This document shows positions 48,812-57,839 of a stretch of 64,000 bases of DNA, piece by piece. The position numbers and the translations under genes were made by a program. A model generated the notes under the pieces. That model had not been told where the DNA came from, ran no database searches, and saw only the letters and a program-made list of their open reading frames with translations. The DNA lies in the NCBI GenBank assembly GCA_902509905.1, contig CABWZI010000005.1, positions 43,385 through 107,384 of the forward strand, given 5' to 3'. Numbering within the stretch: position 1 is the first letter of the stretch; every line of letters begins with the position of its first letter. Source of the stretch: an uncultured Gammaproteobacteria bacterium. Lineage in GTDB: Bacteria; Pseudomonadota; Gammaproteobacteria; PS1; Pseudothioglobaceae.

Positions 48812-49393
48812 TCAAGCCTTCCAAATATGTTCAGCGAAATGCTTTCTACACATAGATTGATAACGATCATTACCTCCAATAACCACCTGGTCACCGTCTT
48901 CAATAACATTTCCATGCTCGTCAATCCGAACGACCATAGTTGCCTTACTACCACAGTGACAAATAGTTTTTAGCTCAATTAGATTATCTGCCCATGCCAG
49001 TAGATGCTGACTTCCAGGGAAAAGTTCGCCCCTAAAATCAGTTCTAATTCCATAGCAAAGCACAGGAATATTTAATTGATCAACAGCTTGAGCAAGTTGT
49101 TGAACCTGCTCTCTACTTAGAAATTGACTTTCATCAATTAATACGCAGTCTATTGAATTTTTATGATTTTGATTTGTTAAGATTTTAAATAAGTCATCAT
49201 CTTTATGAAAAAGATGTGCCTCCGCTTCAAGCCCAATTCTGGAAGTCACTTTTCCAACGCTATAGCGATTATCTATTGCAGCTGATAGAATAAAAGGCGT
49301 CATACCTCTCTCTTTGTAGTTGTATGCTGATTGAAGAAGGGAGGTTGATTTACCTGCATTCATTGCAGAATAATAAAAGTAAAGCTTAGCCAC
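48812..49393 (-). CDS. tdk: Thymidine kinase
   Basis: This 193-residue type II thymidine kinase has the P-loop [15 protein letters not shown] (about residues 7-21), VLIDESQFL and the C-terminal zinc sites (CHCG and CRKH). It salvages thymidine. The frame starts at a GTG. It sits beside a TauE/SafE gene without evident functional relation. Confidence 0.93.
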   Translation of the reverse strand: MAKLYFYYSAMNAGKSTSLLQSAYNYKERGMTPFILSAAIDNRYSVGKVTSRIGLEAEAHLFHKDDDLFKILTNQNHKNSIDCVLIDESQFLSREQVQQLAQAVDQLNIPVLCYGIRTDFRGELFPGSQHLLAWADNLIELKTICHCGSKATMVVRIDEHGNVIEDGDQVVIGGNDRYQSMCRKHFAEHIWKA

Positions 49394-49526
49394 AATGCAA
49401 ACCTAAATTATTAATATTGTCATATTATAACCCTTGGGACTAATTAGAAATTTACATCATTTGGGCTCTCTGAGAATATGCTATTGAGGCCATCCAGAAT
49501 CGCATGAAGATTCGATGATGGATTTC

Positions 49527-50768
49527 TTATTGATTATTAATCCACTCTTTTAAAAGTGAAACTCCTTTGACTATTCTTGGACAGATTTGATTCAGGTTAT
49601 CAATAGAGGACTCGTCTTTCGAAATCAATCGGAGCGCATCCTCACCATTAAAATCTACAAATGCAATCCGAGAAAGTAATTTACCTTTTTCTAAACCAAA
49701 GTCAGAACCTGGGAGCATTGCAAACCCTACTTCATTGAGAATTGTTTGACAAAGTATTTTGTCATCATTAACTTTTCTAGAGATATTTAAAATATTAGAA
49801 AAGTCACAAATCATATAAAACCCACCTTGAGGTTTCTGGCAACTAATGCCTACAGAAGACAACTCTTGATAAACAAAATCTGCAATGGCATTTAAAATTA
49901 GTCTCGAATGATTTAAAAATACCGAGTGGTCTTCAGAGTAAGCTTTAATTGCTGCGAACTGAATAGGTGCACTAACTGCAGTATAAGTTTCACTTGCAAT
50001 TGCTCTAATACTATCCTTAATATAACTCAATTCTTTTGGAAATGTCAAAGTTCCTAACCTCCAACCTCCAGCACCACACCACTTGCTAAGCCCACTACTG
50101 ATAATTGTGTTTTCGGGGTAAAAATGCGTCAATGACTTATAATCTCCAGAGAAATCTAGTTCAGCATAAATCTCATCAGCAATAATAGTAACGTTGTGTT
50201 TTTTGGCAACTTTAGCGAACTCTTTAAGATCATCATGAGTTGTTCCAGAAGGATTATTTGGAGAATTTAAAATCAAAAGTTTGCTAACCGACTTTAATTT
50301 TTCACATGCAATGTCCAGACTTTTAGGGCTAAGATGCCAATTACTCTCGGCATTTGACTCGATCCAATGAACTTTTTTATGAATCATTTGAGCTTGTGGC
50401 TCATAAGATACCCAGCTTGGACTTGGAAGCAATAAATCACAATCCAATGCCATTTGAATTTGAAAAATTAATTCCTTTGAGCCTGGCCCAATAATAACAT
50501 TTTGAGGGTCATAAGAGTATTGATTATTACGGGTATGATATTTAGCAACCTCTTTCCTAAGAGCATATAGGCCGGATACATTGAGATAATCTTTCTGGTG
50601 AGCATGCTCCTTTAACTCATTCACAATTAACCTGGGAACTGGAAATGGTGACTGACCAAGCCCAAACTTATAAACCTCCTTGCCTTCGCTGATCAATTGC
50701 TGAGACAGCTCATTAATTGCAAGAGTAGCTGAAGTTTTTAAACTTTGAATATTTTTTTGTATTTTCAT
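49527..50768 (-). CDS. Class I/II aminotransferase (aspartate-aminotransferase-like)
   Basis: This 413-residue fold-type I PLP enzyme has LNVSGLYALRKEVAKYH, LNSPNNPSGTTH, IIADEIYAELDFSG and the PLP-lysine region ISSGLSKWCGAGGWRLG. Substrate could be aspartate, alanine or an aromatic amino acid. The N-terminal KTSATLAINELSQQLISEGK is like the AspC-type/aromatic Ia group. It lies alone; the next gene upstream is the TRAP permease 101 bases away. Confidence 0.85.
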   Translation of the reverse strand: MKIQKNIQSLKTSATLAINELSQQLISEGKEVYKFGLGQSPFPVPRLIVNELKEHAHQKDYLNVSGLYALRKEVAKYHTRNNQYSYDPQNVIIGPGSKELIFQIQMALDCDLLLPSPSWVSYEPQAQMIHKKVHWIESNAESNWHLSPKSLDIACEKLKSVSKLLILNSPNNPSGTTHDDLKEFAKVAKKHNVTIIADEIYAELDFSGDYKSLTHFYPENTIISSGLSKWCGAGGWRLGTLTFPKELSYIKDSIRAIASETYTAVSAPIQFAAIKAYSEDHSVFLNHSRLILNAIADFVYQELSSVGISCQKPQGGFYMICDFSNILNISRKVNDDKILCQTILNEVGFAMLPGSDFGLEKGKLLSRIAFVDFNGEDALRLISKDESSIDNLNQICPRIVKGVSLLKEWINNQ

Positions 50769-50869
50769 ACTAATTTTTGCAAACTACATACTTGTAATAT
50801 CAGAATACTAGAATAATAGAAATATATGTTTCTTTTTTAATAAAAAATTAATACTTTTGTATCTTTTTC

Positions 50870-53425
50870 CTATTGAACTCGAACTATTTCTCTCTTTCTT
50901 CTTAATTGGACCAAGCCAACCATTCCTATTAAAAAAATTGCTGGTATATAAACAATTTGTTTAGGCATGGTCTCCCTCTCTTTAAGAACTGAAGTGATAA
51001 TCCAGCCACTATCGACTCCTGCAACTTTTATGGATTCAACCTGTTTATTTATTGCTCGACTATTTGAAATTCCCGGGAGCACCATTGCTACCTCCATATC
51101 TCCAAATAAATCGTCTATTTGAAGCCCCGTGTTATTTACTCTCTCTCTGCCTGTCTGTCCATCAGCCAATGGCAATAAAAATGTGTAACTTCTCACAACA
51201 CCTTCAATTGTCTCACCTTCAACAACAAAACGGATTGGTTCACCTTCACTCATAGTGTCAGCAACTTTAAACAACTCTTGACCAGAAATGTTTTCATAAG
51301 GTGGGTCCACTTTATCCCAAAAATAACCTGGCCTGAAAAACATAAATGCGACAATCAGCATCAATACAGTTTCCCATAGACGATTTTTAACAAGCCAATA
51401 GCCCTGAGTAGCCGCAGCAAAAAGGAGGATTGCAATAACTGATGAGGTAACAACTGATATAAAACTAATTACACTGTCAATACCAATCATGAGTAACTGA
51501 GTATTAAAAATAAATATAAAAGGGAGTACAGCTGTTCTCATGTCGTAAATGAAGCCCTGAATACCGGTTCTTATCGGATCACCTTTTGAAATCGCTGCTG
51601 CTGCATAGGCAGCAAGACCCACTGGTGGCGTATCATCAGCCAAAATACCAAAATAAAAAACAAACATATGAGCCGCAATTAGAGGGATAGCCACGTTGTT
51701 CGCTGCACCTAAGCTCATGATGACAGGAGCCATTAGACTTGAGACAACTATATAGTTAGCTGTTGTTGGCAGGCCCATTCCTAAAATAAGACTTATCATT
51801 GCAGTAAAAAGCAATATTAAAAATAAGTTCCCTGCAGCAATAAATTCAACCCATCCAATTATTAATTGTCCAACACCTGTGAGCGTTACCGTACCAACAA
51901 TAATACCTGCTGCAGTAGTAGCAACTCCAACACCAATCATATTTCTAGCTCCATTGACAAAACCAAGCTTTAGATCTGTAAAACTTGAAACTAGATGAGC
52001 TGCAAGATTAGATTGGCGTCGAAATATTGCCAAGATACACTTCTGAGTTAGGACTATAAACATCATGAACATGGTTGCCCAGTAGACTGAAGTTTCGGGA
52101 GAAAACCGCTCAACAGTCAGGAGCCAAATCAACAAAATAACTGGAAGTAAAAAATGAAGTCCTGCCTTGACCGTCTTACCAATTTCAGGGATTTCGCTTA
52201 TTTCTCCTGCAGGTAGATCTGGCATTCTTGAAACAGAGTACAAGAGTCCGAGATAACTAAAAACCATAATTAATGCAACAATCAATGTAGTTGCTTCTCC
52301 GGCTATTATCTTAATGAATTCAAAGAGAGGTGGAAGCACCCAGACAAGAGTACCTAGAACAATCAGAACGCTCGAAATGCCAATTAATCTATCCACTTTA
52401 TTGAGCTTGTTGGTTCTTTTAAGTCCCTCCATTCCAGACTTTAAAGCCTCTAAGTGAACAATATAGATAAGTGCAATGTATGAAATGACAGCAGGTAAGA
52501 ATGCATGCTTGATTACTTCAATGTAAGAAACACCGACATACTCAACCATTAGAAATGCTGCAGTGCCCATAATTGGAGGTGTTAGTTGGCCATTGGTAGA
52601 AGATGCAACTTCAATTGCTCCAGCTTTCTCAGAGGGAAAGCCAACTCGTTTCATTAATGGAATTGTAAATGTACCAGTCGTTACAACATTAGCAATGGAT
52701 GATCCTGAAATCATACCGGTCATCGCTGAAGAAACTACTGCAGCCTTTGCAGGCCCGCCTCGATAATGCCCTGTCAGTGCATAGGCTACTCTTATGAAGT
52801 AATTACCAGCGCCAGCCCTCTCAAGAAGTGCGCCAAAAAGAACAAACAAGAAAACCATGCTTGCCGAGACTCCAACGGCAATTCCAAATGCTCCTTCTGT
52901 TGTAATCCACATGTGGGATACAATTTTATTTAAAGAGGCGCCCCCATAACCTCCAGCTCCAAGGAACGCATAGGTCAAAGCAATAATTGCTACAACCATT
53001 AACGGAGGACCTAATGATCTTCTAGTGGCTTCTAAGAGAAGAAGAAGTCCTATAACACTCAAAAATAAATCAGCTGAGTTTGGAACACCCAAACGCATTT
53101 CAAAAGCTCTAGAATCCCAAACCTGGTTATAAACCAAATACAAACAAGATGCGACTATGAGAAACCCCATAATCCAATCAGTCCATGGAATGACGACTCT
53201 AGATGACCTTTTAAGAGCTGGATAAGTCAGAAAAGCTAAAAAGCCTGCAAAAGAGACATGAACTCTCTTGACTACATCTGCATTCATCCATGGTGTTATT
53301 TCAAGAACTAGAGGCGATGAGACGTAAAGCTGGAAGACTGACCAAGCCAAAGCAACATAGATCAATATGTTTCTAACTAGTGCACTTTTTGGGTTTCTGT
53401 TTCCCGTTTCTAGATCAACTTCCAT
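50870..53425 (-). CDS. TAXI-type TRAP transporter permease, fused small and large membrane subunits
   Basis: This 851-residue fused permease has the small 4-helix DctQ-like part at the N-terminus and the DctM-like 12-helix part after about residue 110. GGPAKAAVVSSAMTGMISGSSIANVVTTG and VGLAAYAAAAISKGDP are typical of TAXI-TRAP permeases, as is the C-terminal soluble extension (about residues 695-851) ending in basic residues. It imports an organic acid with a sodium gradient. The binding protein gene lies directly upstream, separated by a terminator-like hairpin. Confidence 0.88.
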   Translation of the reverse strand: MEVDLETGNRNPKSALVRNILIYVALAWSVFQLYVSSPLVLEITPWMNADVVKRVHVSFAGFLAFLTYPALKRSSRVVIPWTDWIMGFLIVASCLYLVYNQVWDSRAFEMRLGVPNSADLFLSVIGLLLLLEATRRSLGPPLMVVAIIALTYAFLGAGGYGGASLNKIVSHMWITTEGAFGIAVGVSASMVFLFVLFGALLERAGAGNYFIRVAYALTGHYRGGPAKAAVVSSAMTGMISGSSIANVVTTGTFTIPLMKRVGFPSEKAGAIEVASSTNGQLTPPIMGTAAFLMVEYVGVSYIEVIKHAFLPAVISYIALIYIVHLEALKSGMEGLKRTNKLNKVDRLIGISSVLIVLGTLVWVLPPLFEFIKIIAGEATTLIVALIMVFSYLGLLYSVSRMPDLPAGEISEIPEIGKTVKAGLHFLLPVILLIWLLTVERFSPETSVYWATMFMMFIVLTQKCILAIFRRQSNLAAHLVSSFTDLKLGFVNGARNMIGVGVATTAAGIIVGTVTLTGVGQLIIGWVEFIAAGNLFLILLFTAMISLILGMGLPTTANYIVVSSLMAPVIMSLGAANNVAIPLIAAHMFVFYFGILADDTPPVGLAAYAAAAISKGDPIRTGIQGFIYDMRTAVLPFIFIFNTQLLMIGIDSVISFISVVTSSVIAILLFAAATQGYWLVKNRLWETVLMLIVAFMFFRPGYFWDKVDPPYENISGQELFKVADTMSEGEPIRFVVEGETIEGVVRSYTFLLPLADGQTGRERVNNTGLQIDDLFGDMEVAMVLPGISNSRAINKQVESIKVAGVDSGWIITSVLKERETMPKQIVYIPAIFLIGMVGLVQLRRKREIVRVQ

Positions 53426-53438
53426 AAGGATATTGTAT

Positions 53439-53464
53439 AAAAAAAAAGGATGGCAACGCCATCC
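53439..53464 (-). terminator. Intrinsic terminator/attenuator between TAXI binding protein and permease
   Basis: Read on the minus strand, a GC-rich 7-base-pair stem (GGATGGC with GCCATCC, positions 53464-53448, loop of three) is followed by nine T residues. It lies about 20 bases after the binding-protein stop and before the permease start. It should cut down permease transcription. Confidence 0.8.
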
Positions 53465-53484
53465 TTTTTCTTGTTAATTGAATC

Positions 53485-54486
53485 TTACCACTTCATTAGA
53501 CCAACTTCTTTGTAATATCTTGCAGCACCATCATGAAGAGGCGCAGACAAACCATCAGAAATCATTTCTTCTTTCTTCAGATTAGCAAACGCAGGGTGTA
53601 GCTTTTTAAAGCTATCAAAGTTGTCAAAAACGCCCTTAACAATGCTGTGAATTACATGCTCAGAAGTCGCAGTTGAAGAGACAACTGTTGCGCCAACACC
53701 GAATGTGACAGTGTCATCAGGATTTCCATTGTACATGCCACCTGGAATGGTTGCAGTGCGATAGAAGTCATTATTAGCGACTAGTCCATCAACCGCGGCA
53801 CCAGTCACATTTACTAAGACACTGTCGCATGAAGTTGTAGCCTCTTTGATTGATCCTGAAGGGTGTCCAACTGTAAAGACCATCGCATCAATCTTGTTGT
53901 CGCATAGTGCTTTTGACTGCTCAGATGACTTAAGTTCAGAAGCAAGAGCAAAGGTTGATTTATCCCAACCAAGTGCATCCATTAAGACTTCCATAGTTCC
54001 TCTTTGACCAGAGCCTGGGTTTCCTATATTGACTCTCTTGCCTTTTAGGTCTTCAAGATTGCGAATGCCTGAATCAGCTCTTGCTACAACCGTGAAGGGC
54101 TCAGGGTGAACAGAAAATACAGCTCTCAAATCTGTAAATGCGCCTGCATCAGCAAACTTACTAGTTCCATTATAAGCATGGTACTGCCAGTCTGACTGTG
54201 CAACACCTAAATCTAGCTCTCCAGCACGAATAGTATTGATGTTATAGACTGAGCCACCTGTAGATTCAACTGTACAGCGAACAAGATGTTTCGCCTTGTC
54301 CTTATTGACTAGCCTACAAATTGATCCACCCGTCGGGTAGTAGACTCCTGTTACGCCTCCAGTACCAATTGTGACAAATGTCTCAACAGGTTTAACAACA
54401 TCACCAGCTATTACCGGAGTTGCAACCGTTATACTGCTCAATACAGCAGCAGCAAATGCGCCACTCAAAAAATTAATTTTTTTCAT
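53485..54486 (-). CDS. TAXI-family TRAP transporter solute-binding protein
   Basis: This 333-residue periplasmic protein has a signal peptide ([20 protein letters not shown], cleavage near VIAG) and the TAXI pattern [72 protein letters not shown] and [19 protein letters not shown]. Ligands of the family include glutamate and other organic acids. Its position beside the RpiR regulator and DMSP-lyase-like locus suggests a substrate linked to that pathway. Confidence 0.9.
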   Translation of the reverse strand: MKKINFLSGAFAAAVLSSITVATPVIAGDVVKPVETFVTIGTGGVTGVYYPTGGSICRLVNKDKAKHLVRCTVESTGGSVYNINTIRAGELDLGVAQSDWQYHAYNGTSKFADAGAFTDLRAVFSVHPEPFTVVARADSGIRNLEDLKGKRVNIGNPGSGQRGTMEVLMDALGWDKSTFALASELKSSEQSKALCDNKIDAMVFTVGHPSGSIKEATTSCDSVLVNVTGAAVDGLVANNDFYRTATIPGGMYNGNPDDTVTFGVGATVVSSTATSEHVIHSIVKGVFDNFDSFKKLHPAFANLKKEEMISDGLSAPLHDGAARYYKEVGLMKW

Positions 54487-54544
54487 TTCATCTCCTTATT
54501 TTATTAGACAAAAAATTTAAGTCCAAATTAGTTATACCATATTT

Positions 54545-54617
54545 AATACAATTGTTTCAATATTTCTATATATAAAACACAAGTGTTTTCATCTTGTTCA
54601 AGTTTATTTAACAAGAT
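54545..54617. promoter_or_regulatory. Candidate operators between the TAXI gene and the RpiR regulator
   Basis: The divergent region holds a perfect 16-base inverted repeat AAAACAC-AA-GTGTTTT at 54574-54589 and a second inverted repeat ATCTTGTT (54591-54598) with AACAAGAT (54610-54617). A related sequence ACAATTGTTTC starts at 54548, 31 bases before ACAAGTGTTTTC at 54579. Phased palindromes between a regulator and its target are expected operator sites; binding by the RpiR protein is inferred. Confidence 0.5.
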
Positions 54618-54637
54618 TTATAGTAGAATATTCTTCT

Positions 54638-55519
54638 ATGGATTCAAATAACTATTCAACCACTGAAATCAATCAAAAACTATCAAATGGATACGTTGGT
54701 TTTTCTAAAGAAGTCAAAAAAGCAGCCAAATATGTAATGGATAATCCTGCAGAGATTCCTTTACATTCAATACGAACTGTTGCTTCAAACGCAGATGTTA
54801 ATCCATCAACTATGGTCCGTCTTATAACTATACTAGGGTTCAAACGTTATGATGAGTTTAAGACGATTTACAAAAAAGCTGCGTCACAAATGCCAGTTTC
54901 CAACTTTACATCTCATGCAAAAGATCTCCTAAATGAAAAACATAATAATCCTTTTTCTGATGCAGAAGCAAATGTATATAAGTCTCTATCTGGAGCCTTC
55001 AATGATAAGACTTATAAGGCCATTGACTCTTCAGTTGATAAATTAATGAAAGCAGAAACTGTATACATTCTAGGAATGAGAAGCAGCTTCTCTATGGCAT
55101 TTTATCTGCATTATCTTTTGCATTTTATTCTGCCAAAAACAAAATTGATTCGTGGTCAAGAAGGAATGCTGCTTAGTGAAATTTCTCAAATAAATGCAAA
55201 TGATGTTGTGATTGTTTTTGGAGCATCACCCTTGTCACTTGAAACAACAAAGGCATTAGACAAAATCAAAAAGAGGGAGGCTTTCATCATTGTGGCAACT
55301 GATATGTACACCTCTCAAGCTGCATCGAATGCAGATATCATAGTCGCACTTGGTAATGAGACTCTAAATTTCCTTCCCAGCATTCTGCCATATGCAGCAT
55401 TCTCAGAAATTCTCGTTTCACAGATTATGACGAAAGGTGGCAAAAAAATGCTAGCCCGAATCAAAAAATTTGAAGACGAGCTTTCTGAAATGGGCGCATA
55501 CATTCGACCTAGTCAATAA
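54638..55519 (+). CDS. MurR/RpiR-family transcriptional regulator
   Basis: This 293-residue regulator has an N-terminal HTH_6 domain (about residues 10-85, with IRTVASNADVNPSTMVRLITILGF) and a C-terminal SIS domain (about 130-260, with VYILGMRSSFSMAF and VVIVFGASPLSLETT). SIS domains sense phosphosugars or related ligands. It is divergent from the TAXI-TRAP genes and convergent with the cupin gene, placing it as the likely controller of this cluster. The ligand need not be a sugar. Confidence 0.9.
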   Translation: MDSNNYSTTEINQKLSNGYVGFSKEVKKAAKYVMDNPAEIPLHSIRTVASNADVNPSTMVRLITILGFKRYDEFKTIYKKAASQMPVSNFTSHAKDLLNEKHNNPFSDAEANVYKSLSGAFNDKTYKAIDSSVDKLMKAETVYILGMRSSFSMAFYLHYLLHFILPKTKLIRGQEGMLLSEISQINANDVVIVFGASPLSLETTKALDKIKKREAFIIVATDMYTSQAASNADIIVALGNETLNFLPSILPYAAFSEILVSQIMTKGGKKMLARIKKFEDELSEMGAYIRPSQ

Positions 55520-55541
55520 TTATAAGTAATGAATCATTCCA

Positions 55542-56231
55542 TTATTTAAAGAGGCTTTGCTCAATTTCGTCCCAATCATCAAAATGGAGAACTTGACATG
55601 GCGAATTAACATTTTCAAGCCAAACAAATACGGATATAAAAGGTTGTTCATAAACTCGAGCAGCATGTCGCTCTCTAGGTGCGTTCCAAATAAATGAACC
55701 AGCTGGATAGTCTTTCCATTCTCCAAATTCAAATCGCCAACCTGATTTATCTGAAAGGTTAAGATATAACTCTGGTGCATCATGCTTATGATCACGATAG
55801 AGTGTTCGTGGTCCAAGCATAAAGACGCCCAGGAGAAAGTCATCACTTTGATATCCACAAGAGTTAGGGCCAATTAACAGAGTATGGAGGTTGCAATTTT
55901 TGTAACCTGGCCCCAGATTTGCCCCAGGTTGATAATATTGTGAATTATCTTCTAACCAAACAAGGTCGTCCTTTGCTGCATAAAGGCAACTTGCAATCTC
56001 ATTAAGCTGTTGGGCATTTATTTCAGAAATTGCTTTATTCAAAACCCGCTCATGTCTAGTTCCTTTTGGTTTAATATCAACAAGTTGTTGATCAGATAAG
56101 TCAATTTCTTCTAATTTTCTCAATGTCATTTCAACTCCTGACATATCTGCTCGATGCTTATCAAGATAACTAATAATGGATTTAATTAGGGCTTTGATTC
56201 TAATCTGTCTATCTGTCATTATTTGTTTCAT
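55542..56231 (-). CDS. Cupin protein with DMSP-lyase (DddL/DddQ-type) active-site pattern
   Basis: This 229-residue protein has a helical N-terminal half (about residues 1-100) and a C-terminal cupin. Within the cupin, Y145, H148, H150, E154 and Y156 are followed by H189. As I recall the DddQ-type DMSP lyase site, it uses Tyr, His, His, Glu, Tyr and His at matching spacing (3, 2, 4, 2, then about 32). LGVFMLGPRTLYRDHKH, WRFEFGEWKDYPAGSFIWN and PRERHA are further similarities to DddL/DddQ. Known enzymes split dimethylsulfoniopropionate into dimethylsulfide and acrylate. Many cupin-DLL homologues have other or unknown activity, so the substrate is not settled. The start overlaps the upstream ligase gene end by up to 23 bases; a second ATG at 56219 is possible. 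Confidence 0.65.
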   Translation of the reverse strand: MKQIMTDRQIRIKALIKSIISYLDKHRADMSGVEMTLRKLEEIDLSDQQLVDIKPKGTRHERVLNKAISEINAQQLNEIASCLYAAKDDLVWLEDNSQYYQPGANLGPGYKNCNLHTLLIGPNSCGYQSDDFLLGVFMLGPRTLYRDHKHDAPELYLNLSDKSGWRFEFGEWKDYPAGSFIWNAPRERHAARVYEQPFISVFVWLENVNSPCQVLHFDDWDEIEQSLFK

Positions 56232-57795
56232 TAAGAGTTAAAACATATTTGCGCATCACCTTTTTATCAAGCTTACCAACACTTGTTTTGGGGAGTTGAT
56301 CGACAAAAAAAATGTTATCGGGAATTGCCCATTTAGATATTTCTCCTAATTCAAAATGTTCTCGAAATTTTCTCATTAAATCTTTTCTAACAAGATCTGG
56401 ATTTGCATTATTCAAAAGTTTTACAACTAAAACGGCTCTTTCGCCCCACTTTTCATTAGGGATACCAATAGCTGCGACTTCTTCAATGCTTGAACATGAC
56501 GATGCAATATTTTCAAGTGTAAGCGATGAGATCCATTCACCACCAGTTTTGATAACATCTTTGAGGCGATCAGTAACTTGCAATGATCCATTTTCACGAA
56601 TATATCCAACATCCCCAGTATGTAGATAACTATTTCTCCAAAGATCTTTAGATGCCTTTGGGTTGTCCATATATCCATTAGTCAGCCAGGGGGCCTTTAC
56701 AACAATTTCACCTGTTGTTAATCCATCATGAGGAACATCTTGCATATTTGGAGATACAACACGCAGGTCCACCAGTGGGCCTGGAAACCCAGTTTGGGAT
56801 TGAGCATCTGGATCAGTACTAGATAAATCTGCAACTGTTAAAAATGGGCAGGTTTCTGACATGCCATAAGCAGCATGCAATCTTATGCCAAATTTAGAAG
56901 CACGACTCTGCAAACTCTTTGATAGGGCAGATCCTCCAATTATTACTTTCCATCGACTCAAATTTACTTTTTTGCTATTCGGATGATCTAATAACATTGA
57001 TAAAACAGTAGGAACACAATGTGAAAATGTCACTGCTTCAGAATCGATTAGTTGCAATATTGTCTCAGGGTCGTAACGATTAGGATAAACCTGACGAAGT
57101 CCCAACATTGTAGCAGCATATGGAAAGCCCCATCCATGAACATGGAATAAGGGTGTGAGTGGCATATAGACATCATCACGATGTAATCCAGAGTCTCCTG
57201 AAAATGAACCAAACCCAGCTAATAAGCCTAATGTGTGAAGAACTAACTGACGATGTGAATAAGTGACTCCTTTTGGATCACCTGTTGTGCCAGTTGTATA
57301 AAACAATGTCGCAGTTCTGTTTTCATCAAATTCTGGAAAATTAAAACTAGTTGATGAGCTGCTTATCCAATCTTCATACTTTTCACCATGACCAATCGGG
57401 ATGATTATTATTTCGCGCTCAAATTCTAACTTAAGTTCTTCAATTAGGGGCATAAAGTCCTGATGAACAATTATTAGATCAGGCTGGGCATGATTAATCG
57501 TATAAAGAACTTGCTTAGGTGATAAACGTACATTGATTGTATGCAAAACTGCCCCCATCATGGGTACAGCAAAAAAATACTCAAGATAGCGGTGAGTATC
57601 CCAATCCATAACGCCAACGCGCATTTTTTCAGAAATACCCATAGCAGTTAGAGAATTGGCAAGCCTTCCAAGACGTCCAGTGAACTCCTGATAATTTAGC
57701 CTTACATTTGGATTACTTACAATTTCTTGCGAAAAAGACATAACGCTAGATTTTGTGAGAATTTGCTTAATTAAAAGGGGATACTCAGAATCCAT
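56209..57795 (-). CDS. Acyl-CoA ligase (AMP-forming), AlkK/DmdB-like
   Basis: This 528-residue ANL-superfamily enzyme has the P-loop FYTTGTTGDPKGVTYSHR (about residues 168-185), LTPLFHVHGWGFPY, YGMSETCPFLT and the C-terminal signature LQVTDRLKDVIKTGGEWIS, with the catalytic lysine in PKTSVGKLDKK. The HVHGWG/GEWIS pattern places it with medium-chain ligases that include DmdB, which activates methylmercaptopropionate, and AlkK. Because it overlaps the DMSP-lyase-like cupin, acrylate, 3-hydroxypropionate or methylmercaptopropionate are possible substrates. Confidence 0.85.
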   Translation of the reverse strand: MDSEYPLLIKQILTKSSVMSFSQEIVSNPNVRLNYQEFTGRLGRLANSLTAMGISEKMRVGVMDWDTHRYLEYFFAVPMMGAVLHTINVRLSPKQVLYTINHAQPDLIIVHQDFMPLIEELKLEFEREIIIIPIGHGEKYEDWISSSSTSFNFPEFDENRTATLFYTTGTTGDPKGVTYSHRQLVLHTLGLLAGFGSFSGDSGLHRDDVYMPLTPLFHVHGWGFPYAATMLGLRQVYPNRYDPETILQLIDSEAVTFSHCVPTVLSMLLDHPNSKKVNLSRWKVIIGGSALSKSLQSRASKFGIRLHAAYGMSETCPFLTVADLSSTDPDAQSQTGFPGPLVDLRVVSPNMQDVPHDGLTTGEIVVKAPWLTNGYMDNPKASKDLWRNSYLHTGDVGYIRENGSLQVTDRLKDVIKTGGEWISSLTLENIASSCSSIEEVAAIGIPNEKWGERAVLVVKLLNNANPDLVRKDLMRKFREHFELGEISKWAIPDNIFFVDQLPKTSVGKLDKKVMRKYVLTLNETNNDR

Positions 57796-57839
57796 ATTCG
57801 TTATAGATACTCAAACTATAAGTCAGAAAACCAAATCTA

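Noticed and set aside
49394..49526. 133-base gap between tdk and the aminotransferase, inspected for an RNA gene
   Set aside because: No cloverleaf, conserved riboswitch-like core or terminator was recognised.
55520..55873. 117-residue frame on the same strand as the DMSP-lyase-like cupin
   Set aside because: It is a shifted frame inside the cupin gene; the cupin frame has the active-site residues, so this one is a shadow.
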